Below, in pieces: positions 8,286 through 17,376 of a stretch of DNA of 64,000 bases (positions are counted from its first letter, which is position 1; each line of letters begins with the position of its first letter). Origin of the DNA: Fimenecus sp963590415. Lineage in GTDB: Bacteria > Bacillota > Clostridia > Oscillospirales > Acutalibacteraceae. The DNA lies in the NCBI GenBank assembly GCA_963590415.1, contig CAVAPB010000014.1, positions 1 to 64,000 on the forward strand, in the 5' to 3' direction. Position numbers and translations under genes: made by a program. The notes under the pieces are model-generated. The model had not been told where the DNA came from. It saw only the letters and a list, made by a program, of their open reading frames with translations, and did not search any database.

Positions 8286-9635
8286 TTAATAAATACCCTG
8301 TGCCATCATTGCTTCCGCAACCTTTTCAAAGCCTGCGATATTTGCGCCTGCAACAAGGTTGTAGCCCAAGCCGTATTTTTCAGCGGCTTCAACAGAATGC
8401 TTATGTATCTGAATCATAGCGTGATGAAGCTTCTCGTCAACCTCTTCCGCAGTCCAGGAGAGACGCTGGCTGTTCTGGCTCATCTCAAGACCCGATACGC
8501 AAACGCCGCCTGCGTTTACAGCCTTTGAGGGAGCTACGATAACATTGTCAAGACCGATAAGATAATCAAATGCTTCCTCAGTTGTCGGCATATTTGCGAC
8601 CTCAATATAGTACTTGGTGCCGTTTGCAACAATCTTCTTTGCGCTTTCGAGGTCAACCTCGTTCTGTGTAGCGCAGGGGAGAGCAACATCCGCTTTAACG
8701 CTCCACGGTTTTTCACCGGGGAAGAACTGAACGCCGAACTTGTCAGCGTAATCCTGACATCTGTCTCTGCCCGAAGCACGCATTTCAAGAAGATAATTGA
8801 GCTTTTCTTCCGTTACGATACCGTCGGGGTCGTAAACATAGCCGTCGGGTCCGCTGATTGTAACAGCCTTGCCGCCGAGCTCGGCAATTTTCTTACAAGC
8901 GCCCCAGGCAACATTACCGAAGCCCGAAACCGCAAAGGTTTTGCCCTTAATTGTATCGTTTTCATGCTTGAAAACTTCACAAGTGTAGTAAATTGCGCCG
9001 TAGCCCGTAGCCTCGGGACGAATAAGCGAACCGCCGTACGAAAGTCCCTTACCTGTGATAACGCCGTTTTCAAATGCGTCGGTAATTCTCTTGTACTGTC
9101 CGAAAAGGAAGCCTATTTCGCGTGCGCCGACGCCGATATCGCCTGCGGGGACGTCAATATTAGGACCTATATGTCTGTAAAGCTCTGTCATAAATGCCTG
9201 ACAGAAACGCATAACCTCCTGCTTGCTCTTGCCTCTCGGGTCAAAGTCCGAGCCGCCCTTTGCGCCGCCCATGGGAAGACCTGTAAGAGAGTTCTTGAAG
9301 GTCTGCTCAAAGCCGAGGAAATACATAATACTTGAATTTACGCTGGGATGGAAACGAAGACCGCCCTTGTACGGTCCTATGCTTGAATTGAACTGAACAC
9401 GGTAACCGCGGTTGATCTGAGTTTTACCCTTATCGTCTACCCATGCGACGCGGAAGGTGATAAGCCTGTCAGGCTCAACCATTCTTGTGAGAAGGTCATC
9501 CTCGACATACTCGGGATGTTCTTCAATAACTTTTTCGAGAGAACGGAAAACTTCTTTAACGCACTGAATATATTCAGGCTTGGCGTTGTCTCGTCTCTCA
9601 ACGGTTTTGATTACATTTTCAATGTATTCGTTCAT
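8286..9635 (-). CDS. gdhA: NADP-type glutamate dehydrogenase
   Basis: The 449-residue enzyme interconverts 2-oxoglutarate plus ammonia with glutamate, and is the main ammonia-assimilation route in many gut Clostridia. The N-terminal dimerisation/substrate domain carries GPYKGGLRFHPSVN and the catalytic Lys in PMGGAKGG (about K126). The Rossmann domain carries SGFGNVAWG. Length matches the hexameric family (about 450). The start at 9635 has AGGGGG nine bases upstream; in-frame codons further upstream lack an SD. Transcribed alone. Confidence 0.96.
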   Translation of the reverse strand: MNEYIENVIKTVERRDNAKPEYIQCVKEVFRSLEKVIEEHPEYVEDDLLTRMVEPDRLITFRVAWVDDKGKTQINRGYRVQFNSSIGPYKGGLRFHPSVNSSIMYFLGFEQTFKNSLTGLPMGGAKGGSDFDPRGKSKQEVMRFCQAFMTELYRHIGPNIDVPAGDIGVGAREIGFLFGQYKRITDAFENGVITGKGLSYGGSLIRPEATGYGAIYYTCEVFKHENDTIKGKTFAVSGFGNVAWGACKKIAELGGKAVTISGPDGYVYDPDGIVTEEKLNYLLEMRASGRDRCQDYADKFGVQFFPGEKPWSVKADVALPCATQNEVDLESAKKIVANGTKYYIEVANMPTTEEAFDYLIGLDNVIVAPSKAVNAGGVCVSGLEMSQNSQRLSWTAEEVDEKLHHAMIQIHKHSVEAAEKYGLGYNLVAGANIAGFEKVAEAMMAQGIY

Positions 9636-9670
9636 TGTATGAGTCCCCCTGAAATTTATTTTGTAATTCA

Positions 9671-9698
9671 ATAATAACACTCGCAAAAAATTTTTCAA
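9671..9698 (-). promoter_or_regulatory. Sigma-A promoter of gdhA
   Basis: On the minus strand, a -35 TTGAAA (9698-9693) and a -10 TATTAT (9676-9671) are separated by 16 bp, 36 bp upstream of the gdhA start. Confidence 0.5.
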
Positions 9699-9801
9699 GC
9701 GTTTTTTTAAGAAAAGTGAGCGGAAATTCACTTTTCGTTAAATATGACAAAAACACAAAAGCGGTTTTTGTAACTTTTCACAATAAAAAAATCCGTTTTC
9801 G

Positions 9802-9830
9802 TTGAAATTAACCGGAGATTTTGTTATAAT
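9802..9830 (+). promoter_or_regulatory. Sigma-A promoter of tsaD
   Basis: A -35 TTGAAA (9802-9807), a 17-bp spacer and a consensus -10 TATAAT (9825-9830) lie 39 bp upstream of the tsaD start. Confidence 0.75.
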
Positions 9831-9869
9831 ATTATCATTAGCTTTAAGAAATTCATAAAGAGGTGCAGT

Positions 9870-10886
9870 ATGAAAATACTCGGAATTGAAAGCTCATGCG
9901 ACGAAACGGCGGCGGCGGTCGTTGAGGACGGACGGAAAATTCTCTCAAACACGGTGTCAACTCAAATAGAAAAACATAAAATATTCGGAGGAGTCGTTCC
10001 CGAAATCGCTTCGAGACTTCACACCGAATCAATTTGCTGTGTTGTAAGGGACGCGCTTGAAAAAGCGCAGACCGAAATAACCGATATTGACGCCATTGCC
10101 GTTACTTATGCTCCTGGTCTTATCGGAGCGTTGCTTGTAGGCGTGAATTACGCAAAGGGGCTTTCACTCGCTTCGGGCGTGCCGCTTGTTCCCGTGCATC
10201 ATCTGCGTTCTCATATTGCTTCTAATTATATTACTCACCCGAGTCTCGAACCGCCGTTTATATGCCTTGTGGTTTCCGGCGGAAACACCTTGCTTGTCAA
10301 GGTGGACGGTTATACCGATTTTGAAATTATCGGCAGAACAAGGGATGACGCCGCAGGCGAGGCACTTGACAAGGCGGCAAGAACTATGGGCCTTCCGTAC
10401 CCGGGCGGAGTAAACCTTGATAAGCTGTCCGTCGGCGGAAACTGCAATGCCTATTCGTTTCCAAAGCCTCATGTTGACGCAAGTCCGCTTGATTTCAGCT
10501 TTTCCGGACTTAAAACTTCCGTAATCAACACAGTACATAACGCACAGCAAAAAGGTGAAGCTGTTCGAAAGGAAGACCTGGGAGCGTCATTTATAAACGC
10601 TGTTGTTACCTCGCTTATTTCCAATACAGAAAAGGCTATGCAGACGGTTGATACAAATAAATTAGTTCTTGCCGGCGGCGTTTCGGCAAACTCCGTGCTT
10701 CGCAGAAGAATGGGCGAGACTGCAAAAAAGCACGGCTGGGAGGTGTATTATCCCGAGCTTTCGCTCTGCGGAGACAATGCGGCGATGGTAGCCTCACAGG
10801 GGTATTATGAATTTATTTCCGGTAAAAGCGCTGATATGTCCCTGAATGCGTATGCGACTATGAACATTACGGAAAAAGATAATTAA
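9870..10886 (+). CDS. tsaD: tRNA threonylcarbamoyladenosine transferase TsaD
   Basis: The 338-residue product is the catalytic subunit that, with TsaB and TsaE, transfers threonylcarbamoyl to A37 of ANN-decoding tRNAs. It opens with MKILGIESSCDETAAAV, typical of the ASKHA fold. The metal-binding His motif is HHLRSH (about 110-115), followed by VVSGGNT and, near the end, LAGGVSANS and CGDNAAM. AGAGGTG precedes the ATG. Length is normal for the family. It is transcribed alone here. Confidence 0.96.
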   Translation: MKILGIESSCDETAAAVVEDGRKILSNTVSTQIEKHKIFGGVVPEIASRLHTESICCVVRDALEKAQTEITDIDAIAVTYAPGLIGALLVGVNYAKGLSLASGVPLVPVHHLRSHIASNYITHPSLEPPFICLVVSGGNTLLVKVDGYTDFEIIGRTRDDAAGEALDKAARTMGLPYPGGVNLDKLSVGGNCNAYSFPKPHVDASPLDFSFSGLKTSVINTVHNAQQKGEAVRKEDLGASFINAVVTSLISNTEKAMQTVDTNKLVLAGGVSANSVLRRRMGETAKKHGWEVYYPELSLCGDNAAMVASQGYYEFISGKSADMSLNAYATMNITEKDN

Positions 10887-10927
10887 CAAAATGTTCATTA
10901 AATTGACAAAAAATTATCGGTTTTTTA

Positions 10928-10956
10928 TTGCAAAATAATCGCAGATGCATTATAAT
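10928..10956 (+). promoter_or_regulatory. Sigma-A promoter of pckG
   Basis: A -35 TTGCAA (10928-10933), a 17-bp spacer and a consensus -10 TATAAT (10951-10956). A second -35-like TTGACA lies at 10903. The leader to the start codon is about 110 nt. Confidence 0.6.
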
Positions 10957-11072
10957 ATGCTCATAATGGCGGAATTTGGAGTTTCTTTAATTCGACCGTT
11001 TATAATGTTAAATAATTTCGGGTATGTCGGTTGCAAAACAGGCAAAGCCGAATTTCAAAAGGAGAAATTACA

Positions 11073-12860
11073 ATGTCAGCACTCACAACTAACAAGAGTA
11101 TCCTTGATTGGATTGACGAAAAAGTCAAGCTTGTTAATCCTGCGGAAATCGTATGGATTGACGGCAGCGAAGAGCAGCTTGAAGCACTTCGTAAAGAGGC
11201 TTGCGAAAGCGGCGAGATGATTAAGCTCAATGAAGATCTTCTTCCCGGCTGCTATTATCACAGAACCAAGCCCAACGATGTTGCCCGTGTAGAGGACAGA
11301 ACACTTATTTGTTCTAAAAAAGAAGAGGACGCAGGTCCCACAAACCACTGGATGGAGCCCTCAAAGGCTTATGAAATGCTTTACGATATTGCCCGTGATT
11401 CATATAAGGGCAGAACAATGTATGTTATCCCTTATTCAATGGGTCCTGTAGGCTCGCCCTTCTCAAAGGCAGGCATTGAGCTCACAGACTCAATATATGT
11501 TGTTCTTAACATGGCTATTATGACCCGTGTAGGCAAGAAGGTTATGGATGTTCTCGGCGACAGCAATGACTGGGTAAGAGGTCTCCACTGTAAATGTGAT
11601 GTTGACCCCGAGAAGAGATGGATTTGCCAGTTCCCCGAGGACAACACAATTATTTCCGTAAACTCCGCTTACGGCGGAAACGTACTTCTCGGCAAGAAGT
11701 GCTTTGCTCTGCGTATCGCTTCCTATCAGGGCAAGAACGAGGGCTGGCAGGCTGAGCATATGCTTATCCTCGGTATTGAAAATCCGCAGGGCGAGGTTAA
11801 GTACATCTGCGCTGCATTCCCGTCAGCTTGCGGTAAGACAAACCTTGCTATGCTTATTCCGCCCGAGGAATACAGAAATAAGGGCTATAAGGTTTGGTGC
11901 GTAGGCGACGATATTTCTTGGATTCGTAAAGGACCCGACGGCAGACTTTACGCTATCAACCCCGAGAACGGCTTCTTCGGCGTTGCTCCCGGTACTAATG
12001 AAAAGTCCAACCCGAACGCTCTTGCAGCTACAAAGAAGGGTACAATCTTCACAAACGTTGCAAGAAATCTTGACAACAACACCGTTTGGTGGGAAAGCCT
12101 TGACAAGAATCCGCCCGTTAACGCAGAGGAGTGGACAGGTAAGAAGGTCAACGGACCCGAGTATGTTGCAGAGGGCAACAAGCTCGCTCATCCGAACTCA
12201 AGATTTACCGCTCCGACAGAGAATTGTCCCTGCCTTTCATCTGAATTTGAAAATCCGCAGGGTGTTCCGATTTCGGCATTCGTATTCGGCGGCAGACGCG
12301 CTAAGCTTGCTCCGTTGGTATATCAGTCAAGAGATTGGAACCACGGTGTATTCGTAGGCGCTACAATGGCTTCCGAGACAACTGCCGCAGCAGCAGGCGC
12401 AGTAGGCGTTGTTCGTCGTGATCCTATGGCAATGCTTCCGTTCTGCGGCTACCATATGGCTGATTACTGGCAGCACTGGATTGACATCGGTAAGACCCTT
12501 GATCCCGATAAGGCTCCCAAGATCTTCAATGTTAACTGGTTCAGAAAAGACGACGAAGGCAACTTTATGTGGCCCGGCTTCGGCGACAACCTTCGTGTTC
12601 TTGAATGGATTCTCAAGCGTTGCGACAACGAGGTTGACGCTCAGGAAACAGCAATCGGTTATCTTCCTTACGCTAAGGACATCAACCTTAACGGCATTGA
12701 GGATGTTACTGAAGAGTCTCTTGAGAAAATTCTTGATGTTGATAAGAACCTTTGGAAGGATGAGGCTGACGGCATTGAAGAGTTCTTCAAGAAGTTTGGC
12801 GACAAGCTTCCCAAGGAACTTGAAGAAAACCTTGCAACTCTTAAATCAAACCTTGAATAA
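11073..12860 (+). CDS. pckG: Phosphoenolpyruvate carboxykinase (GTP)
   Basis: The 595-residue enzyme interconverts oxaloacetate plus GTP with PEP, CO2 and GDP. In fermenting gut anaerobes it often runs toward oxaloacetate. It is the GTP-dependent type by length and sequence. The P-loop with its reactive Cys is FPSACGKTNLAM (about 249-260), and other family blocks are MGPVGSPFSK, FVGATMASETTAAA and NVNWFRKD. The start at 11073 has AAAGGAG seven bases upstream; an earlier in-frame ATG at 11031 has none. Confidence 0.95.
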   Translation: MSALTTNKSILDWIDEKVKLVNPAEIVWIDGSEEQLEALRKEACESGEMIKLNEDLLPGCYYHRTKPNDVARVEDRTLICSKKEEDAGPTNHWMEPSKAYEMLYDIARDSYKGRTMYVIPYSMGPVGSPFSKAGIELTDSIYVVLNMAIMTRVGKKVMDVLGDSNDWVRGLHCKCDVDPEKRWICQFPEDNTIISVNSAYGGNVLLGKKCFALRIASYQGKNEGWQAEHMLILGIENPQGEVKYICAAFPSACGKTNLAMLIPPEEYRNKGYKVWCVGDDISWIRKGPDGRLYAINPENGFFGVAPGTNEKSNPNALAATKKGTIFTNVARNLDNNTVWWESLDKNPPVNAEEWTGKKVNGPEYVAEGNKLAHPNSRFTAPTENCPCLSSEFENPQGVPISAFVFGGRRAKLAPLVYQSRDWNHGVFVGATMASETTAAAAGAVGVVRRDPMAMLPFCGYHMADYWQHWIDIGKTLDPDKAPKIFNVNWFRKDDEGNFMWPGFGDNLRVLEWILKRCDNEVDAQETAIGYLPYAKDINLNGIEDVTEESLEKILDVDKNLWKDEADGIEEFFKKFGDKLPKELEENLATLKSNLE

Positions 12861-12878
12861 TCAATATTCATAAAATTT

Positions 12879-12910
12879 CAGCCGCTCTATTCCAAGAGCG
12901 GCTGTTTTTT
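12879..12910 (+). terminator. Rho-independent terminator of pckG
   Basis: A 10-bp perfect stem (CAGCCGCTCT / AGAGCGGCTG) is followed by TTTTTT, 18 bp after the stop codon. Confidence 0.92.
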
Positions 12911-12911
12911 G

Positions 12912-12939
12912 TTGCAATATCCGAAAAGTATGGTAAAAT
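12912..12939 (+). promoter_or_regulatory. Putative promoter of the phosphoesterase gene
   Basis: A -35 TTGCAA (12912-12917) and a -10 TAAAAT (12934-12939) are separated by 16 bp, 22 bp upstream of the start codon. Confidence 0.5.
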
Positions 12940-12961
12940 ATCTAAAGAAAGAGGTGCAGCT

Positions 12962-14098
12962 ATGGAACTTAAATTCAGACCTGACGGCAAATTTCGCATA
13001 ATGCAGATTGCCGACATTCAGGACACGCAGATAACATCAAAGGACACCGTTGAGTTTATTGCGGCGGCGCTTGATAAGGATAAGCCCGACCTTGTAATCT
13101 TTACGGGCGACCAGATAAAGGGCTACGGCGTAACGCTTTTGCTCGGCGACCGTGAGGAGAATTTCAAAAAGGCGTTCGATAACTTCTTGAAGCCTGTTGT
13201 CGAAAGGAACATTCCGTTCACCTTCTGCTTCGGCAATCACGACGCGCAGGCGTTCGGCATCTCAAAGGAAAAGCAGTTTGAAATGTACAAAAGCTACCCC
13301 AACTGCGTTGCAGAGAGGGGAGATGAAACCCTTGAGGGCTTGGCAAACCACAATCTGCTTATCAAGGACAGCAAGGGCGAAAAGGACATTTTCAATATCT
13401 ATCTTATCGACTCGCTTTCCTCGACCGCGGATGGCAGATGCGCCGCAGTTACCGAGGGACAGATTGAGTGGTATAAAAAAACGAGAGACGAGCTCAAGGA
13501 AAAGCACGGAGACTATGTAAAATCACTGCTTTTCCAGCATATACCGATGTGCGAAATGTGGGAACTTTTCAAGGAAGTGCCCAAAAGCCGCAAACCACAT
13601 GCGCAGGGCTTCCGTGAACACTACGGCAAGTATTATTGGATAGATGAAAATCATCTAATCAAAGGCAACTGCGATTTTACATACGAAACTCCCGCAACTC
13701 CGAGCGAAAACACAGGCGAGTTTGACGCTGTCCGTGAAAAGGACGATGTCATTGCGGCTTTCTGCGGGCACGACCACAACAACAGCTTTGTGGGCGAATA
13801 CAAGGGCTTTATTATGGGCTACACACAGGGCTGCGGCTTCAATGTTTACGGACCGAGACTTGAACGCGGCGTCCGTATAATCGATTTAGACGAAAACAAT
13901 CTAAACACATTCACAACATATACCACAATGTACAAGGACATAAAGAGCGTAAAGGATATTCACAATAAGGTAAAGTACCTTATCTATTCCTATGCTCCGC
14001 CGAGCGTCGAATCCGTAATTCCCACGCTTAAAAAGGCGGGAATAGGTGCCGCCGCTCTCACTGCCGCCGCTGTCGCAGTGCATTTTTTGAAAAAATAA
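12962..14098 (+). CDS. Calcineurin-like metallophosphoesterase
   Basis: The 378-residue protein carries the dimetal phosphoesterase motif set: IADIQD (degenerate first motif), FTGDQI, FGNHDA, FQHIPM and CGHDHNN. The C-terminus ends in an Ala-rich hydrophobic stretch (AAALTAAAVAVHFL) before Lys-Lys, which may anchor it to the membrane. Relatives include Icc-like and purple acid phosphatase-like proteins; the substrate cannot be assigned. AGAGGTG precedes the ATG at 12962. It is monocistronic. Confidence 0.85.
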   Translation: MELKFRPDGKFRIMQIADIQDTQITSKDTVEFIAAALDKDKPDLVIFTGDQIKGYGVTLLLGDREENFKKAFDNFLKPVVERNIPFTFCFGNHDAQAFGISKEKQFEMYKSYPNCVAERGDETLEGLANHNLLIKDSKGEKDIFNIYLIDSLSSTADGRCAAVTEGQIEWYKKTRDELKEKHGDYVKSLLFQHIPMCEMWELFKEVPKSRKPHAQGFREHYGKYYWIDENHLIKGNCDFTYETPATPSENTGEFDAVREKDDVIAAFCGHDHNNSFVGEYKGFIMGYTQGCGFNVYGPRLERGVRIIDLDENNLNTFTTYTTMYKDIKSVKDIHNKVKYLIYSYAPPSVESVIPTLKKAGIGAAALTAAAVAVHFLKK

Positions 14099-14116
14099 AT
14101 TAGAATTATAGAATGG

Positions 14117-14147
14117 AAAAGAGATGTTCTTTTGAACATCTCTTTTT
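14117..14147 (+). terminator. Rho-independent terminator of the phosphoesterase gene
   Basis: The stem AAGAGATGTTC / GAACATCTCTT has a TTTT loop and ends in a T run, 20 bp past the stop codon. Confidence 0.85.
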
Positions 14148-14256
14148 TGCCGCTTACATTGTGCGATAGGGGCAAGATCTTACGGGCGAGGACAAAATGA
14201 AAAATGAAGAATGAAGAATTGTGGGTGCTTCGCATTGATTATAATTTATATCATAC

Positions 14257-14494
14257 CGTAGGGCGGGGGCTTGCTCCCGCCGAAAAAACCAGCACAAATT
14301 TAATATTATAATCGAATTTAATACCATATCACATCGTAGGGGCGAACTTCGTTCGCCTATTTTTATATGCTGAAATTTGACAGGCGACCGCAGGTCGCCC
14401 CTACGGGTTGTGCGTTGAAAAATAATGCCATATCAGCCGTAAATTGCAACGAAGCAACAACAATCTAACGGCAGGAGCAAGCCCCTGCCCTACG
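14257..14494. repeat. Nested inverted repeats in a 540-bp intergenic region
   Basis: Two 26-nt arms (14257-14282 and 14469-14494) are inverted copies with 2 mismatches. Inside them two 24-nt arms (14335-14358 and 14382-14405) are inverted copies with 3 mismatches. All four arms start outward with CGTAGGG and contain their own short palindromes. The rest of 14150-14640 has no gene; it also holds a short GAATGAAGAATT-type run near 14208 and another palindrome (GCTCCCTT/AAGGGAGC, about 14529-14547). This resembles small non-autonomous repeats common between genes of gut Clostridia. No transposase is present. Confidence 0.7.
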
Positions 14495-14587
14495 CTGTCA
14501 GTAAATATGAAATTTCCCGAGAACTTCCGCTCCCTTTACAAGGGAGCCTTTTCGTTTTCAATATATTGTATCATAAAACATAAAAAC

Positions 14588-14619
14588 AGGACACCTTCAC
14601 AATGAAAGGTGTCCTGTTT
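14588..14619 (-). terminator. Terminator of the 15268-14642 gene
   Basis: ACAGGACACCTTTC-like arms pair around a short loop (GGACACCTT / AAGGTGTCC). On the minus strand the hairpin lies 23 bp after the stop codon, with A/T-rich flanks. Confidence 0.6.
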
Positions 14620-14641
14620 AATAATTACATATTTTAACATT

Positions 14642-15268
14642 TTAATAAAATTCATATGTGAGGCTTATATCAACCGTATCGCCGTGCGATGATATAAGAC
14701 AGCTGTAATCGTTTCCACTTTTACTCGTTGTGCAATGGAGTATTTCGTTTTCTTCGTCTGTCCTTGACGCAATATGGCTTAAAACTCCGGAAGCACTGTA
14801 AACTTTGTCGTCGTATCGCTTGCTCCATTGTGCCGTTTCGTCAAATTTTCCTTTGACGAAATCCGAATAATCTTTTACTATTTCCTTGGCTAAATCTCCG
14901 TCGGCGGTAATCTCTCTATAGAAAATCCAATAAGACTTAATTTCCTGTGTTTCCGAATTCACCGTAACTCTTTCATCTCTTGCACCAAGAAGGTCGCTTC
15001 TTGTATAGACATCGTAATTTCCGTCGTCATAATGTCTGTGTGAAGTGAACTCGTCCGCACTTGTGAATTTACGGTCGCCGTCTGCAAAGTAACGGTTAAG
15101 TATTTGGGCGTGGTCAATATTGGTGCTTGAAACTTCATAGTCTTCAAGCGCCTGAACTCTTTCCTGCTCTCTCTTTGCGTCGTAATCTGTATTAAGTCCG
15201 ACTAAACCTATAATGCATACAACTAACAGGAGGGGAATCAAAAGCTCAACAAGTCTGCTTAAAATCAT
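14642..15268 (-). CDS. Membrane-anchored extracytoplasmic protein, unknown
   Basis: The 208-residue protein has a single N-terminal TM helix (LVELLIPLLLVVCIIGLVGL), then a charged segment and an outside domain rich in Asp and Ser with two Cys residues (LHCTTSKSGNDYSCL) that could pair. I recognise no family. GAGGTG precedes the ATG at 15268. It is transcribed alone, away from its neighbours. Confidence 0.7.
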   Translation of the reverse strand: MILSRLVELLIPLLLVVCIIGLVGLNTDYDAKREQERVQALEDYEVSSTNIDHAQILNRYFADGDRKFTSADEFTSHRHYDDGNYDVYTRSDLLGARDERVTVNSETQEIKSYWIFYREITADGDLAKEIVKDYSDFVKGKFDETAQWSKRYDDKVYSASGVLSHIASRTDEENEILHCTTSKSGNDYSCLISSHGDTVDISLTYEFY

Positions 15269-15300
15269 TATTACACCTCAAACAACGATTGTTTTATTAA

Positions 15301-15329
15301 AGAATATCATAATTTTATCGACTTGTAAA
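15301..15329 (-). promoter_or_regulatory. Promoter of the 15268-14642 gene
   Basis: On the minus strand, a -35 TTTACA (15329-15324), a 17-bp spacer and a -10 TATTCT (15306-15301), 33 bp upstream of the start codon. Confidence 0.5.
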
Positions 15330-15334
15330 CAAAA

Positions 15335-15366
15335 TTATCCCCGACAAATTGTTCTGTCGGGGATAA
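15335..15366 (-). terminator. Terminator of the oxidoreductase gene
   Basis: A perfect 12-bp stem (TTATCCCCGACA / TGTCGGGGATAA) is followed on the minus strand by TTTTG. It lies 16 bp past the stop codon. Confidence 0.8.
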
Positions 15367-15381
15367 ATATTTTAATTACAC

Positions 15382-16683
15382 TTACAGTTCCACTTTTTGC
15401 GGCATACCGTTTTCTTCTCTCGATTTGTCCGCAAGGTAAACGCACAGATGACCCGCAACGGAGTCGAAAATCGAAGTGCAGGCGAGCGACGGCTTTCCGC
15501 CTCGTAGATATTCAACGAAATCCGCGGCAAGCTTTTCGTCTCCGCCGCCGTGGCCGCCGTATGCGCCGACCATATCGCCGCCGACTCTCAAATCAACCTC
15601 TTCAACAATCTTTTCGTCGGTCTTTGACGGGTGTATCTTTGAAACATAAAACTTCGACTCCTCAAAGTCGCCGTAAATTTCTCCGAGCGTGCCGATAATA
15701 TGTATTCTCCTCTGCGGCTTTGATGAACCGCCTACCATATTGTGCGTGCCCGTAGCTCCGCTTGCGAAGTTCACAAGTACCGACTGATGGTCTACAACAT
15801 TGTTGTCGCACTTGTATATGCATTTTCCGTAGTTTGAGTCGCCCTTGAGCAGGTTTATTCTGTCCTCATCGGTCGGATTTTCAATTCCTTCAAGCTTGTC
15901 CCATATGTAGAACGACCAACGCTCGGGCTGATCGAGGTAAAGCCTCTTTGCCGAGTAACGGCAGGTGTCCACCAACGGGCAGTCGACAAGGCATCTTGTT
16001 CCCGCCTCTTTCGGAGCGTTTTCGGGCTTGAACTGGAATTTTGAGCCGAAGCTTGAAATTGCAACGGGTTTCGTTTCCGACATCATCCACATTATCATAT
16101 CCATATCGTGACAGCACTTCGCAAGAAGCATTGAGGTGTGGCACTTGTCGGAATTTGCCCACTTGCCCCTGACATATGAGGTCGAAAGATGGTGGTAGCT
16201 GACATGCTCGCAGGTCTGTATGTTTATAATGTCGCCTATCTCGCCTGCGGCAACCCGCTCCTTAATCGACAGATAGAACGGGGTGTAGCGCAGAACATGG
16301 CAAATCATAACCTTGTTGCCGTTCTTCCTTACGCAGTCGACAAGAGTTCTCATTTCCTCTTCATTGGTCGCAAAGGGCTTTTCAAGAAGCATATCGTAGC
16401 CCTTTTCAAGAAGCGGAATCGATGTTTCAATGTGCTGTTCGTCCATTGTTCCGTTGATTACCGCATCGGCGAATTTCGGCACCTTTGCAAGCTCCTGCGC
16501 CGAGTCGAAGCAGTTCTCTTTCGGAAAGCCGAACATTTCCATTGCCTTTTTCTGCCTGATTTTGTCGGGGTCGGCAACGCCGACGATTTTGAGCTTATCG
16601 GGGTCGGTCAGCGCAAGTTTTGAATACACAAACGCCCTGTGACCCGCACCGACGATTATTGCCGTGATAGGTTGTTTTTCCAT
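15382..16683 (-). CDS. Gfo/Idh/MocA-family oxidoreductase
   Basis: The 433-residue protein has an N-terminal NAD(P)-binding Rossmann fold (TAIIVGAGHRAFVY at about 7-20) and the family EKPFA motif (MLLEKPFATN, about 115-125), whose Lys is the usual catalytic residue. The C-terminal beta-sheet domain contains a Cys-rich stretch (GTRCLVDCPLVDTCRYS). The family acts on sugars and sugar derivatives, and the specific substrate is unknown. ATG at 16683 is preferred to 16692 because AAGGA overlaps the first ATG and is well spaced for the second. A TATAAT lies upstream on the minus strand (about 16719-16714). Confidence 0.88.
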   Translation of the reverse strand: MEKQPITAIIVGAGHRAFVYSKLALTDPDKLKIVGVADPDKIRQKKAMEMFGFPKENCFDSAQELAKVPKFADAVINGTMDEQHIETSIPLLEKGYDMLLEKPFATNEEEMRTLVDCVRKNGNKVMICHVLRYTPFYLSIKERVAAGEIGDIINIQTCEHVSYHHLSTSYVRGKWANSDKCHTSMLLAKCCHDMDMIMWMMSETKPVAISSFGSKFQFKPENAPKEAGTRCLVDCPLVDTCRYSAKRLYLDQPERWSFYIWDKLEGIENPTDEDRINLLKGDSNYGKCIYKCDNNVVDHQSVLVNFASGATGTHNMVGGSSKPQRRIHIIGTLGEIYGDFEESKFYVSKIHPSKTDEKIVEEVDLRVGGDMVGAYGGHGGGDEKLAADFVEYLRGGKPSLACTSIFDSVAGHLCVYLADKSREENGMPQKVEL

Positions 16684-16752
16684 TGTAATCATCCTTAAAA
16701 GTTATTAAGCACATTATAGTACACGCTCTTTGAAAAATAAAGAGCAAAAATA

Positions 16753-16780
16753 AAAAAGAGCGGTTTTCCGCTCTTTTTGT
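16753..16780 (-). terminator. Terminator of the SCP2 gene
   Basis: AAAAAGAGCGG / CCGCTCTTTTT with a TTTT loop, 16 bp after the SCP2 stop on the minus strand. The near-symmetric stem ends in T runs on both strands. Confidence 0.85.
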
Positions 16781-16795
16781 CTTTTGGTTGCCGGA

Positions 16796-17128
16796 TTATT
16801 TTGCCGACTTTGCAAGATTGATAAAACGAAGTACGGTGTCAATGTCGCCCGAAACGCTTACCTTGCCTGTTGTGTAAGCGATTACGGGGTTGAGCTTGCC
16901 GTCAAGGATTTTGAAAAGATTGGTCGGATTTACCGTAACAACAGCCCAATTATCGTGATAATCGTAAGGCTCAACATTAACCTTACCGTCTTTAACCTCT
17001 ATGTAGAAAATACCCTCGGTGTTCTTGCCTGAAAGGTTTATCTGAATAGCCTGAGTACCTTCGATTGAGGACGCGTCGATATCGGAATATTTTGCCTTTA
17101 CCTTTGAAACTACCTGTTCGTATGTCAT
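16796..17128 (-). CDS. SCP2 sterol-binding domain protein
   Basis: The 110-residue protein is a stand-alone SCP2 fold. Family-like features are IQINLSGKNTEGIFYIEVKD (about 27-46), the VTVNPTNLFKILDGKLNP stretch (about 64-81) and GKVSVSGDIDTVLRF. Bacterial SCP2 proteins form a hydrophobic lipid-binding tunnel; the ligand is unknown. AAAGGAG lies upstream of the ATG at 17128. Confidence 0.85.
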   Translation of the reverse strand: MTYEQVVSKVKAKYSDIDASSIEGTQAIQINLSGKNTEGIFYIEVKDGKVNVEPYDYHDNWAVVTVNPTNLFKILDGKLNPVIAYTTGKVSVSGDIDTVLRFINLAKSAK

Positions 17129-17158
17129 GGTATCGTCTCCTTTGTAATAATTTAACTA

Positions 17159-17187
17159 ATTTTAACACCGATTTGTTGATTTATCAA
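17159..17187 (-). promoter_or_regulatory. Promoter of the SCP2 gene
   Basis: On the minus strand, a -35 TTGATA (17187-17182), a 17-bp spacer and a -10 TAAAAT (17164-17159). Confidence 0.6.
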
Positions 17188-17311
17188 GAAAATTCGATTG
17201 ATAAAAAGACAGTATTTCGCCTATATTTCGTGCATTTTTTATAAAAAATAACAACAAAATAAGCCCGTATGCCGCCGAACGCAAAAACATTTTTTATATT
17301 GATAAAAACTG

Positions 17312-17340
17312 ATGACAAAACAGCTTATTTATAGTATAAT
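17312..17340 (+). promoter_or_regulatory. Promoter of the hydrolase-miaB genes
   Basis: A -35 ATGACA (17312-17317), a 17-bp spacer and a consensus -10 TATAAT (17335-17340), 36 bp upstream of the hydrolase start. Confidence 0.65.
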
Positions 17341-17376
17341 ATCTTATGTCTGTAATTTTATATTGGAGGTACTGTT

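Noticed and set aside
10945..11220. ORF overlapping the pckG start
   Set aside because: It covers the pckG promoter and start in another frame, with no SD.
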